Shown here: positions 5,868 to 12,550 of the stretch, piece by piece
How the letters are laid out: each line of letters starts with the position of its first letter
Position numbering within the stretch: position 1 is the stretch's first letter
Assembly: GCA_035647835.1 (NCBI GenBank)
Contig: DASRMS010000114.1
Span: 1 to 13,355 of the forward strand
Length of the DNA: 13,355 nt
DNA from: UBA9865 sp035647835
GTDB lineage: Bacteria; Bacillota; Dethiobacteria; Dethiobacterales; Dethiobacteraceae
Direction: 5' to 3'
Notes under the pieces: generated by a model
The model's database searches: none
What the model saw: only the letters and a program-made list of their open reading frames with translations
Told to the model about the DNA's origin: nothing
Made by a program: the position numbers and the translations under genes

Positions 5868-6209
5868 ATGTCGGATTTAGAAATTCAACACAAGAACAGG
5901 CAAAGACATGTGCATGAAATGATCGGTAGTGTTGAACTTGCAGAATATGAAGAAGATCCGCACGGGCACCGCTTTGCCACAGTCACTGATGAAGCTATTC
6001 TCACCAAGCCGGGTGATCATATTCACAAAGTCAAGTTTAGAACAGATTTCTATGAAGATCATTATCATGAGTTTCACGGTAAAACTTCTGGTGCAATTGC
6101 AGTTGGTGACAGGCATATTCATTATCTGGAATCTGTAACAACAGTAGATGATGGACACAAACACCACTTCCGTGTTGCTGCACTGATAGAAAATCCCACT
6201 GGCGAATAA
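5868..6209 (+). CDS. ymaF: YmaF-family histidine-rich protein
   Basis: This 113-residue protein contains 15 histidines, including six HxH motifs at 14/16, 32/34, 51/53, 65/67, 83/85 and 97/99. The motifs are spaced 14-19 residues apart, so the protein reads as a set of degenerate repeats of the type HxH-aromatic-hydrophobic. I recognise this as the YmaF family of Bacillota, whose function is unknown. It has no signal peptide, membrane segment or cysteine. The HxH pattern suggests metal binding, and its place beside fur is consistent with that, but neither proves it. AAAGGAG (5853-5859), 8 bases before the ATG, sets the start. It is divergent from fur and ends at a strong hairpin. No clear promoter is visible in the 260 bases upstream. 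Confidence 0.85.
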   Translation: MSDLEIQHKNRQRHVHEMIGSVELAEYEEDPHGHRFATVTDEAILTKPGDHIHKVKFRTDFYEDHYHEFHGKTSGAIAVGDRHIHYLESVTTVDDGHKHHFRVAALIENPTGE

Positions 6210-6215
6210 ATACGA

Positions 6216-6241
6216 AAAGACCACCTGCATAGGTGGTCTTT
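6216..6241. terminator. Terminator shared by ymaF and the tRNA-Cys/Leu unit
   Basis: AAAGACCACCT (6216-6226) pairs perfectly with AGGTGGTCTTT (6231-6241) around a GCAT loop. The stem ends in T residues on both strands. It lies between two convergent units and can end both. Confidence 0.85.
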
Positions 6242-6269
6242 AAAAATGGCATACAGCCTGTAATTCAAG

Positions 6270-6357
6270 TGGTGCCGGAGACCGGAATCGAACCGGTACG
6301 GTCTTTTGGACCGAGGGATTTTAAGTCCCTTGCGTCTGCCTGTTCCGCCACTCCGGC
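6270..6357 (-). tRNA. tRNA-Leu(TAA)
   Basis: The minus-strand sequence folds with acceptor GCCGGAG/CTCCGGC, discriminator A and an encoded CCA (6270-6272). The anticodon stem AGGGA/TCCCT holds loop CTTAAAA with anticodon TAA. A long variable arm (CGGTCC AAAA GACCG) marks it as a class II tRNA, as expected for leucine. It is the second gene of the Cys-Leu unit. Confidence 0.96.
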
Positions 6358-6369
6358 AGGATTAATAAA

Positions 6370-6443
6370 TGGAGGCGACACCCGGATTTGAACCGGGGGT
6401 AAAGGATTTGCAGTCCTCTGCCTTACCACTTGGCTATGTCGCC
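6370..6443 (-). tRNA. tRNA-Cys(GCA)
   Basis: The acceptor stem GGCGACA/TGTCGCC is followed by discriminator T (U73, the cysteine identity base) and an encoded CCA. The anticodon loop CTGCAAA reads GCA. The length with CCA is 74 bases. It is first in the Cys-Leu unit, 12 bases ahead of tRNA-Leu. Confidence 0.96.
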
Positions 6444-6455
6444 CCATTAGCCTGC

Positions 6456-6481
6456 TTAAGCATTCATATTAAGCATTCATA
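6456..6481. repeat. Perfect 13-bp tandem duplication in the tRNA-Cys leader
   Basis: TTAAGCATTCATA occurs twice in direct contact (6456-6468 and 6469-6481). The copies lie between the -10 box and the tRNA-Cys 5' end, so they are in the transcribed leader or at the start site. Confidence 0.9.
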
Positions 6482-6510
6482 ATAATAGCATATAGGTGAC
6501 CGGGCGTCAA
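6482..6510 (-). promoter_or_regulatory. Promoter of the tRNA-Cys/tRNA-Leu unit
   Basis: On the minus strand TTGACG (6505-6510) and TATTAT (6482-6487) are 17 bases apart, close to consensus. Transcription would start near 6475, inside the tandem repeat, about 30 bases before tRNA-Cys. Confidence 0.8.
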
Positions 6511-6535
6511 GACCGGTCGTTATTGGATTAAGGAA

Positions 6536-6552
6536 GGCGCACCTAGTGCGCC
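6536..6552 (-). terminator. Hairpin ending the tRNA-Asp/Phe/Gly unit
   Basis: GGCGCAC (6536-6542) pairs with GTGCGCC (6546-6552) around a 3-base loop. It lies after tRNA-Gly and before the next tRNA promoter. The T-run on the minus strand (TTCCTT) is imperfect; a better T-run follows on the plus strand. It is therefore a probable, not certain, intrinsic terminator. Confidence 0.6.
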
Positions 6553-6568
6553 GTCGTGTTTTTTTGAA

Positions 6569-6643
6569 TGGAGCGGAAGACGGGATTCGAACCCGCGACC
6601 CTCGCCTTGGCAAGGCGATGCTCTACCACTGAGCTACTTCCGC
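6569..6643 (-). tRNA. tRNA-Gly(GCC)
   Basis: The acceptor GCGGAAG/CTTCCGC, discriminator T and encoded CCA are clear. The anticodon stem TCGCC/GGCGA holds the loop TTGCCAA with anticodon GCC. The length with CCA is 75 bases. It is the last of the Asp-Phe-Gly unit. Confidence 0.96.
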
Positions 6644-6647
6644 ATCA

Positions 6648-6723
<76 letters not shown>

Positions 6724-6729
6724 ATAAAA

Positions 6730-6806
6730 TGGCGGAGCTGACGGGATTTGAACCCGCGGTCTCCTGCGTGACAGGCAGGCATGTTAGGCCTCTACACCAC
6801 AGCTCC
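6730..6806 (-). tRNA. tRNA-Asp(GTC)
   Basis: The acceptor is GGAGCTG/CAGCTCC with discriminator G, the aspartate identity base, and an encoded CCA. The anticodon stem CCTGC/GCAGG holds CTGTCAC with anticodon GTC. The length with CCA is 77 bases. An alternative acceptor pairing GCGGAGC/GCTCCGC is possible but would misplace the CCA end. It is the first gene of the Asp-Phe-Gly unit. Confidence 0.95.
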
Positions 6807-6825
6807 GCATATGCGATACTTTTCT

Positions 6826-6854
6826 AGTATACACAAGGGTAAACTAAAAGTCAA
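6826..6854 (-). promoter_or_regulatory. Promoter of the tRNA-Asp/Phe/Gly unit
   Basis: On the minus strand TTGACT (6849-6854) and TATACT (6826-6831) are 17 bases apart, each with one mismatch to consensus. It lies 20 bases after the rex stop codon. Transcription would start near 6819, about 12 bases before tRNA-Asp. Confidence 0.85.
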
Positions 6855-6873
6855 TAACAAGTCATGAGGAAAA

Positions 6874-7521
6874 TTATTCCCCCCGCTGATGCATCTCATC
6901 CTCTAATGAGTAGTAGATTAAAGTCTGTAATTCGATCGTTAAATCCGTATTATGAACATAAACATTTTCGGGGGCATTGATATTTGTGGGTGCAAAATTT
7001 AGGACAGCTGTGATGCCATTTTCCACCAGCAAGTCCACCACTTCCTGCGCTACCTCAGCTGGCACCGTCAAGATAGTCACTTTTACGTCTTCAGCTCGGA
7101 TAACCTCGGGCAGCATATCCATGCCCAGCACACGCAAACCCTCAAGTTCTGTTTTTTGCTCCTTAGGATCGATGTCAAAGGCAGCTACTATCTCTACATA
7201 GGGATTTTTCCCGGCATTATAACGAGTTAGTGCTTTACCTAGATGACCATATCCCACGACAATGATTTTTGTTGTCCGATGTAAGCCAATAATGCGTAGT
7301 AATTTATCCCTCAGGTAATTAGTATTATAGCCCGTACCACGCGTACCAAAAGCACCGAAATGGGCAAGGTCTTTCCTGATCTGCTCCGCGGTAAAACCTG
7401 TTTCATCACTAAGGATACGTGAGGAAACCACCTCGACATCACGACGAATGAGGTTATCCAAGATCCTTAAGTAAACAGGTAGACGCTTCACAACTGATTT
7501 AGGCGCATCTCGTCTAGGCAT
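6874..7521 (-). CDS. rex: Redox-sensing transcriptional repressor Rex
   Basis: Rex senses the NADH/NAD+ ratio and represses fermentation and anaerobic respiration genes until NADH builds up. The 215 residues match the family: an N-terminal winged helix (about 1-80) with QIRKDLAHFGAFGTRGTGY (47-65), then a Rossmann domain whose dinucleotide motif GYGHLG is at 90-95, then a C-terminal domain-swapped helix. The ATG at 7521 is preceded by AAGGG. No intrinsic terminator is visible between rex and the tRNA promoter 20 bases downstream. No clear Rex operator is seen upstream, so autoregulation cannot be claimed. In many Bacillota Rex regulates lactate, alcohol and butyrate pathways; the targets here lie elsewhere. 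Confidence 0.96.
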   Translation of the reverse strand: MPRRDAPKSVVKRLPVYLRILDNLIRRDVEVVSSRILSDETGFTAEQIRKDLAHFGAFGTRGTGYNTNYLRDKLLRIIGLHRTTKIIVVGYGHLGKALTRYNAGKNPYVEIVAAFDIDPKEQKTELEGLRVLGMDMLPEVIRAEDVKVTILTVPAEVAQEVVDLLVENGITAVLNFAPTNINAPENVYVHNTDLTIELQTLIYYSLEDEMHQRGE

Positions 7522-7631
7522 GTTATCTTTCCCTTCTTATCCATCTAATTTTGCTGGCCTGTAAAGTTTTACATGTTTAGTAATTGTATCATAATTTATA
7601 AAAGAAAAAAGGTCGCAAGCATTTTCTTTTT

Positions 7632-7667
7632 TTAAAACAGATGTACTACTTAAAACAGATATGCTAG
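7632..7667. repeat. Imperfect direct repeat upstream of rex
   Basis: TTAAAACAGAT occurs at 7632-7642 and again at 7650-7660, a period of 18 bases, with partly matching flanks (TACTA and TGCTA). The repeat sits in the 215-base region between mnmM and rex. No terminator for the upstream operon is visible in that region. Its role is unknown. Confidence 0.5.
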
Positions 7668-7736
7668 TTAATATTCACGCTGCAGCTGGAATTCCCTGCC
7701 TGACGTTGGTAACCTTTTCACATTCTTTGATAATTT

Positions 7737-8294
7737 CTATGGCAAGCGGCTGATAGCCAAGAGTAAAGGAGGTTGATGCTGTTGATTAATAAACTGATAT
7801 TCTAATACTGCATAGTTTTGCTGAGGTAAGAATTGGCAATAATTCAGTAACGCCTGATATTCTTGCTCCCCTCCGGGATGTCCCCTATAAACCATCAGGG
7901 TGATGACGCCATCTTCTTTTAGACGTGCAACTGCAATTTGCAGTGCTCTAACAGTAGTCTCCGCTCGTGTCACCAGTGCATGATCACCGCCTGGCAAATA
8001 TCCTAAATTAAACATCACTGCTGCCAGCGGAGCTTGAGGCCAAAAAGCAATATCAGCATGATCTGCTTCCCATAGTTTCACTTGAGCCTGCAGCTGACTG
8101 TCCAGCAACTTTTTTTTTGTAGCAGCAAGCGCCTGTGGCTGAATATCAAAAGCATAAACTTGACCTGCCGTGCCGACTAAAGCAGCCAAAAAGACTGTGT
8201 CATGGCCATTGCCACAGGTAGCATCGACAACAACATCACCTGCGCTTACCACCGTTTGTACTAATTCCTGTGCATATTTTAGTGGTTTTTTCAT
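7737..8294 (-). CDS. mnmM: tRNA wobble-uridine methyltransferase MnmM (YtqB family)
   Basis: This 185-residue class I SAM-dependent methyltransferase carries motif I at VVVDATCGNGHDT (21-33), an acidic ribose-binding residue D50 and the family signature NLGYLPGGDH (96-105). The family was long named rRNA methylase YtqB. B. subtilis YtqB has been reported as MnmM, which methylates nm5s2U34 to mnm5s2U34 in certain tRNAs. The start is the ATG at 8294, with GGAGGG just upstream. An open frame continues back to 8519 but runs antisense-frame through the DUF421 gene with no ribosome-binding site and an atypical sequence, so it is rejected. It is the last gene of the long minus-strand run, and a hairpin separates it from the DUF421 gene. 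Family assignment is firm; the substrate is by homology. Confidence 0.9.
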   Translation of the reverse strand: MKKPLKYAQELVQTVVSAGDVVVDATCGNGHDTVFLAALVGTAGQVYAFDIQPQALAATKKKLLDSQLQAQVKLWEADHADIAFWPQAPLAAVMFNLGYLPGGDHALVTRAETTVRALQIAVARLKEDGVITLMVYRGHPGGEQEYQALLNYCQFLPQQNYAVLEYQFINQQHQPPLLLAISRLP

Positions 8295-8321
8295 GCTATC
8301 CCTCCACCAGAAAGTATGGTG

Positions 8322-8350
8322 AAAGCCTGCCCAGTTATCCGGCAGGCTTT
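8322..8350. terminator. Hairpin between the DUF421 gene and mnmM
   Basis: AAAGCCTGCC (8322-8331) pairs perfectly with GGCAGGCTTT (8341-8350) around a 9-base loop. The stem overlaps the stop codon of the DUF421 gene. On the minus strand only TTT follows before CACC, so termination would be partial; on the plus strand the T-run is better but no plus-strand gene precedes it. It may lower mnmM expression or protect the message end. Confidence 0.55.
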
Positions 8351-9036
8351 TTCTTCGTCGCTCGTTCCTTTTCACTGACGTACAGATTACCATCAGTGTC
8401 CAAACTTCCATACAAGACATCTTCAATGCGCTCAAGACCGTACTTGCGCACTTCTGCCAATAACCAACTCTCATCCAAATGTAAATTACGTAAATTATTA
8501 TAATGAATATGCCCATCAAAAATCAAGGGCGTCGGTATGCCTTCATATTTTGCCGGCAAGCCTAAATCTTCCGGTGTCACCGGTCTCTTATTGCCTTTAA
8601 GCACCACACTTAACTCACCAGATGTTTCCAAGACGGCGTACTGGACATCAGCAATATTAGGAACATCTTTTTCCCGCAGCTGGCCAATCAGGTCAGAAAC
8701 ATTATAGCGCAGCTTACGCAGTTCTTTCTCTATAATTTTACCATTAGCAATCACAATACTCGGAGCACCATCAATTAGACCGCGGATAGCATGACTTTTT
8801 AAGCTCAAGTATGATAAGAACACTTCTAAAACCACTAAAGTAAAAATAGGTACTAATCCTTCATGAAGCGGCATATCAATCCGCTCCATCGACATCGCTG
8901 CTAATTCAGCAATCATAATTGCTACTACCAAGTCAAAAGCTGATAATTCTCCTACTTCACGCTTTCCCATAATGCGGATCGCCACTAACACAGCTAGGTA
9001 CAAAAAGACAGTCCGACAAAGTAAAGGCCAATGCAA
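8335..9036 (-). CDS. DUF421 (YetF/YrbG-type) membrane protein
   Basis: The 233-residue protein matches DUF421: two or three membrane segments in the first 80 residues, with the signature LVAIRIMGKREVGELSAFD (17-35) and VVAIMIAEL (37-45), then a soluble domain. The soluble part contains GAPSIVIANGKI and YAVLETSGELSVV, the usual second-domain blocks, and a charged C-terminus. B. subtilis carries several paralogues; their exact function is unsettled, with spore membrane roles suggested for some. The start is a TTG at 9036 with GGAGAG 9 bases upstream, and the N-terminus aligns with where the family normally begins. It lies 58 bases downstream of pyrR in the same direction. Cellular role here is unknown. 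Confidence 0.88.
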   Translation of the reverse strand: MHWPLLCRTVFLYLAVLVAIRIMGKREVGELSAFDLVVAIMIAELAAMSMERIDMPLHEGLVPIFTLVVLEVFLSYLSLKSHAIRGLIDGAPSIVIANGKIIEKELRKLRYNVSDLIGQLREKDVPNIADVQYAVLETSGELSVVLKGNKRPVTPEDLGLPAKYEGIPTPLIFDGHIHYNNLRNLHLDESWLLAEVRKYGLERIEDVLYGSLDTDGNLYVSEKERATKKKPAG

Positions 9037-9094
9037 GCTGCAGCACTCTCCAGTATCTTTATTCTATCTACTAGCTTTACCCAGCTGGCAAGCA

Positions 9095-9646
9095 TTATGT
9101 AACATGCTGTGATTCTATAATCAGAACTTTATCGCTATCTGCATCTACTTCGCTTAGCACCACAGCGATATTCTCCAAGTGACTTGTGGGCACATTCTTA
9201 CCAACATAATCAGCCCGAATCGGTAATTCGCGGTGACCGCGATCAACTAATACTGCCAGTTGAATCGACTGGGGCCGGCCTAAGTCCATCAAGGCGTCCA
9301 TCGCCGCACGAATAGTACGACCAGTGAACAGCACATCATCGACTAACACGATTTTGCTGTCCGTAACCGGCACATTAACAATTGTTTCCCTGCTTTGCTG
9401 TTGTGCCGGTAAGCGGGATAGATCATCCCTATATTGTGTGATATCCATCAAGCCTACTTGAGGTTCTACCCCCTCAATGATGCCAATATTATGCGCAATG
9501 CGCTCGGCTAAGGGCACACCCCGTGTGCGAATACCGACCAAGACTAGCCCGGCCATGCCTTTATTGTGTTCCACAATTTCATGGGAAATGCGCATGAGGG
9601 CACGACGCATGGCCTCGGCATCCATAATTTGTTTCTTTATTTGCAT
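9095..9646 (-). CDS. pyrR: Bifunctional pyr operon regulator / uracil phosphoribosyltransferase PyrR
   Basis: PyrR binds UMP and the pyr mRNA leader to promote attenuation of pyrimidine genes, and has weak uracil phosphoribosyltransferase activity. The 183 residues are full length. The PRPP-binding loop VLVDDVLFTGRT is at 100-111, and RTRGVPLAERI (40-50) and the flexible-loop region near DITQYRDDLS are typical of the family. The ATG at 9646 has a G-rich Shine-Dalgarno and starts 14 bases after the pseudouridine synthase stop. The lspA-rluD-pyrR order is the familiar Bacillota arrangement. No pyr biosynthetic gene follows; a DUF421 gene does. I see no PyrR-binding attenuator in this window, so its RNA targets are elsewhere. 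Confidence 0.96.
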   Translation of the reverse strand: MQIKKQIMDAEAMRRALMRISHEIVEHNKGMAGLVLVGIRTRGVPLAERIAHNIGIIEGVEPQVGLMDITQYRDDLSRLPAQQQSRETIVNVPVTDSKIVLVDDVLFTGRTIRAAMDALMDLGRPQSIQLAVLVDRGHRELPIRADYVGKNVPTSHLENIAVVLSEVDADSDKVLIIESQHVT

Positions 9647-9660
9647 TTACATACCCCCCT

Positions 9661-10584
9661 CTACCTTTCAAGCTCTTGGATACTAGCCAATACTTCTTTA
9701 AACTCCTGGGGCGGTTCACTGCTAAACTCCAGATAGCTTCCGCTGCTAGGATGTTTAAAACCTAAAAGGCGAGCGTGCAAAGCCTGACCATGTAATTTAA
9801 AGCGTTGTTTTTTATAGCCGTAAACCGGATCACCAACCACAGGGTGTCCCAGGGAAGCTAAATGCACTCGAATTTGGTGTGTACGACCCGTTTCCAAACG
9901 CAAAGCTACATATGTGTAGTCCTTAAAGCTCTCCAGCACTTCAAAGTGTGTCACCGCACGGCGACCTTTATCCCGTTTTGTCACCGCCATTTTCTTTCGC
10001 TCTTGTGGATGACGGGCAATGGCGGCATCGATGGTCCCGTGTGCCGCCGTCAGCTGGCCATGGACAATAGCCACATATTCCCTAGTTACAGTATGAGCTT
10101 TAAATTGGCGTGATAACTTAAGATGCGCCTGATCATTCTTGGCAATCACCAGCACTCCCGAAGTATCTTTATCTAAACGATGTACGATACCTGGTCTGGC
10201 TTCCCCGCCGATGCCTGAAAGATCCTGACAATGATAGAGAAGTGCATTAACCAACGTACCGGTGGCATGCCCTGCCGCCGGATGTACCACTATGCCCTTC
10301 GGCTTATTTAATACTAAAATATCCGCATCCTCATAGAGAATCTTTAAGGGAATCTCTTCGGCCTGCAGATCAGAAGGTTTGACATCAGGAATAGTAACTG
10401 TAATCACTTCTTCTTCGCGCAGCCGATGATTCGCTTTACGCGCAGTATCATTAACTGTCACTAATTTTTCGGTAATTAATTTTTGCACACGAGCCCTTGT
10501 TAGTTCAGGTATTAGTTTCGTGACAGCCACATCTAAACGCTCTCCCACTAACTCGCCTGCCACTTGATAGGTAAAAGTTTTCAT
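9661..10584 (-). CDS. ylyB: RluA/RluD-family pseudouridine synthase
   Basis: The 307-residue protein has an N-terminal S4 RNA-binding domain (about 14-75), then the pseudouridine synthase domain with the catalytic motif HRLDKDTSG (135-143), where D138 is the nucleophile. RTHQIRVHLASLGHPVVGDP near residue 235 is the second family block. These enzymes convert uridine to pseudouridine in 23S rRNA or tRNA; the RluD-like S4-containing form next to pyrR corresponds to B. subtilis YlyB. The exact target cannot be read from sequence. The ATG overlaps the lgt stop by 4 bases (ATGA), so translation is coupled to lgt. Confidence 0.94.
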   Translation of the reverse strand: MKTFTYQVAGELVGERLDVAVTKLIPELTRARVQKLITEKLVTVNDTARKANHRLREEEVITVTIPDVKPSDLQAEEIPLKILYEDADILVLNKPKGIVVHPAAGHATGTLVNALLYHCQDLSGIGGEARPGIVHRLDKDTSGVLVIAKNDQAHLKLSRQFKAHTVTREYVAIVHGQLTAAHGTIDAAIARHPQERKKMAVTKRDKGRRAVTHFEVLESFKDYTYVALRLETGRTHQIRVHLASLGHPVVGDPVYGYKKQRFKLHGQALHARLLGFKHPSSGSYLEFSSEPPQEFKEVLASIQELER

Positions 10585-11327
10585 CTACGCTCACCCCGTC
10601 CTAGCGGCCAGATGCGAATAGCCACAAAAGCAGCAACCGCTCCCACGATACTAACAGCTTGTCCCAAAGTGAGAAAACCCACAAAAGAACTCACTTCACG
10701 AAAGAATTCCACAATAAAACGATAAATACTATAAAGAAGTACAAACTCCAAAAACAACTGTCCAACAAAGCGGGTATGCTTTTTGCGCCAGCGTAAAATA
10801 AAAAAGATTAGGCAAGCGGCAGCGGCAGCATAGAGCTGCGTAGGGTGTCTTAACACACCATCGTGGTAAGCAGCAGGCAAAGCCCAGGGTAAATCCGTCG
10901 GCCGCCCATAGCAGCAGCCATTCAGTAGGCAGCCAATCCGTACTATTCCATACCCTAAAGCCAGATACGGTGCAGCTAAATCTGCTACTTGACCCTGCGG
11001 TAAGCCGTGGCGATGCGTATACCATAATCCCACTGCCACCCCGGCCGCTAAACCTCCGTGAAAAGAGAGCCCCCCACTACGCAGCTTAAAGATACCCCAG
11101 GGATTAGCAAGGTAGACAGGTAGTTCCAGTAAAACATAAAGTAGGCGGGAACCAATAATGGCCGCCACCATAATCCTAATGGTCAGATCCAATAGTTTTT
11201 CTTCTGGCAGGCCAACTTGACGTCCTGCCCGGGTTAAACCAATGGTACCGACACCAAAAGCTAAAGCCAGCATCACACCATAAGCATAAACCTCAAAGCT
11301 GCCAATTCGCAATAATACGGGAAACAT
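10581..11327 (-). CDS. lgt: Prolipoprotein diacylglyceryl transferase Lgt
   Basis: Lgt transfers diacylglycerol from phosphatidylglycerol to the lipobox cysteine of preprolipoproteins in the cytoplasmic membrane. The 248-residue protein has about seven hydrophobic segments. Visible family motifs are YAYG (14-17), SFHGGLAAG (88-96) and the signature RIGCLLNGCCYG (130-141), which holds the conserved Arg and Asn. The start codon overlaps the lspA stop (TAATG) and its end overlaps the pseudouridine synthase start, giving a compact three-gene block. Having Lgt directly after LspA puts both steps of lipoprotein maturation on one message, although Lgt acts first. Confidence 0.96.
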   Translation of the reverse strand: MFPVLLRIGSFEVYAYGVMLALAFGVGTIGLTRAGRQVGLPEEKLLDLTIRIMVAAIIGSRLLYVLLELPVYLANPWGIFKLRSGGLSFHGGLAAGVAVGLWYTHRHGLPQGQVADLAAPYLALGYGIVRIGCLLNGCCYGRPTDLPWALPAAYHDGVLRHPTQLYAAAAACLIFFILRWRKKHTRFVGQLFLEFVLLYSIYRFIVEFFREVSSFVGFLTLGQAVSIVGAVAAFVAIRIWPLGRGERR

Positions 11328-11791
11328 TAAATTCCTTTCCCTCCCGGTGTACGCGCTAAATCAAGCACCAGCAAACCAATCGCCATAAAAATAGCGATAT
11401 CCGCCACATTAAAGATTGGCCAGACCCGAAAATCTAAAAAGTCCACAACATATCCCAGCCGCAGTCGGTCAATTAAATTACCCAATGCTCCAGCAATAGC
11501 AAACGTCAAGGCGAGGCGCAGCAGTTTTTGCTCCACAGGTACACTGTAGAAAAAAACGACCAGACCAATAGTCACCACTGTGGCAATGACAATCAGTAAA
11601 GCGGGACGGTGAGACAAAATTGAAAAAGCGGCCCCGGGGTTACGGATATAGGTAATGTGAAAGACATTTTTAATCACAGGAATACTTTGTCGTACGCTTA
11701 GTTTCTGTGTCACATACCACTTGGTACCCTGGTCCAAAAGCAGCAAGACAGCCATCAGTAGTAAGGTTGGCAATGCATAACACCCCAGCAT
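11327..11791 (-). CDS. lspA: Lipoprotein signal peptidase II LspA
   Basis: LspA removes the signal peptide from diacylglyceryl-modified prolipoproteins. The 154-residue protein has four membrane segments and all conserved blocks: DQGTK (20-24), RNPGAAFSI (50-58), GALGNLIDR (101-109) and the catalytic aspartates D117 (VVDF) and D131 (FNVAD). The ATG at 11791 is preceded by AGGAAA. It couples to lgt through a TAATG junction. A possible promoter, TTGTCG (11835-11840) and TAGAAT (11811-11816) with an 18-base spacer, lies just upstream; it would give a very short leader. Confidence 0.96.
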   Translation of the reverse strand: MLGCYALPTLLLMAVLLLLDQGTKWYVTQKLSVRQSIPVIKNVFHITYIRNPGAAFSILSHRPALLIVIATVVTIGLVVFFYSVPVEQKLLRLALTFAIAGALGNLIDRLRLGYVVDFLDFRVWPIFNVADIAIFMAIGLLVLDLARTPGGKGI

Positions 11792-11810
11792 TCATTTCCT
11801 GATTTCCTTT

Positions 11811-11840
11811 ATTCTACCATAAGTGCTGCTCTGCCGACAA
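11811..11840 (-). promoter_or_regulatory. Possible internal promoter upstream of lspA
   Basis: On the minus strand TTGTCG (11835-11840) and TAGAAT (11811-11816) are 18 bases apart in the 138-base gap between the TraR/YteA gene and lspA. The -10 is good and the -35 moderate. Transcription would start only about 13 bases before the ATG, which lowers confidence. Confidence 0.3.
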
Positions 11841-11855
11841 CTGATAAGTAGGCTG

Positions 11856-11935
11856 CACTGCTTAATCTAGCGAAGCCTTAACCTGACCCTACTGTTTATG
11901 CAGCAAACAGCTTTAACTTTTTTCACTGCTTAATC
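11856..11935. repeat. 12-bp direct repeat between yteA and lspA
   Basis: CACTGCTTAATC occurs at 11856-11867 and again at 11924-11935. The second copy contains the stop codon of the TraR/YteA gene. It may be a remnant of a small duplication. Confidence 0.5.
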
Positions 11936-12541
11936 CGGGAGTTGCTTACGGTACTCCTCATTAGAGATTCTATCTGTATCCTCTACAGCACCGATAGTAT
12001 CGTCACTTTCATCTACAGTTTCCCGGTAAAAAACGTGAGGAAGTTTATTATATTGATCGACATCCTGCCAGGCATCTTCACCATCATAGCCGGTATAATC
12101 CTTTTCATCCATATAAGTACGGGCAAAGGGTGACATGAGGTTTAACTCCTCGATAGGACGGGGGAAATCATGGAGCGGCCCTTCCGCACGCTTTTTACAG
12201 TCCAGACAGAATTCAGCATAGGGCATAGCATCCAGACGCTCTGCGGCAATTAACTGTCCACAATTTTCACATACGCCATATGTGCCTACAGCCAGTTTTT
12301 CTAGCGCTTCTTCCACCAGCTTTAACACCAGCTGATTTTTTTCGTGCAGCGAGATATCTTTGGCCCGCTCATAATTTTCACTGGCTACATCAGCAGGATG
12401 GTTATCAACGACAGATAATTCTTGCGTAGAATCACGTAATCCTTCGTGTTCTTGCAACCCTTCCGTAAATTCCGTTTGCTCTAACAAATCATTTTTCAGC
12501 TGCTCCAGCTGTTGTCGATGGCGAAAGCTTTCTGAATCCAT
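11930..12541 (-). CDS. yteA: TraR/DksA-type zinc finger protein (YteA family)
   Basis: The 203-residue protein has an N-terminal coiled-coil-forming region (about 1-80) rich in Gln, Glu and Leu. It contains the YteA-type block ELSVVDNHPADVASENYERA (41-60). A C4 zinc finger with C91/C94 and C112/C115 follows, within YGVCENCGQLI and FCLDC. The C-terminal part (LMSPFARTYM, TGYDGEDAWQDV) is also typical of the YteA branch. DksA relatives act in the RNA polymerase secondary channel, but the Bacillota YteA proteins lack a proven role. AGGAGG lies 5 bases before the ATG. It sits 9 bases after the DUF5665 gene, so the two are co-transcribed. Confidence 0.92.
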   Translation of the reverse strand: MDSESFRHRQQLEQLKNDLLEQTEFTEGLQEHEGLRDSTQELSVVDNHPADVASENYERAKDISLHEKNQLVLKLVEEALEKLAVGTYGVCENCGQLIAAERLDAMPYAEFCLDCKKRAEGPLHDFPRPIEELNLMSPFARTYMDEKDYTGYDGEDAWQDVDQYNKLPHVFYRETVDESDDTIGAVEDTDRISNEEYRKQLPD

Positions 12542-12550
12542 AATAACCTC

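Noticed and set aside
5877..6252. Minus- and plus-strand frames overlapping ymaF
   Set aside because: The ymaF frame has a good ribosome-binding site and a recognisable family; the others are shadows.
6265..6447. Minus-strand open frame of 60 codons
   Set aside because: It lies over tRNA-Leu and tRNA-Cys genes; the translation is just tRNA sequence.
7561..7620. Rex operator upstream of rex
   Set aside because: AT-rich sequence with loose symmetry, but no TTGTGAA/TTCACAA-type halves could be found, so autoregulation is not claimed.
8295..8519. Upstream extension of the mnmM reading frame
   Set aside because: It overlaps the DUF421 gene in another frame, lacks a ribosome-binding site, and the methyltransferase family begins at the MKKPLKYAQELV start at 8294, which has GGAGGG.
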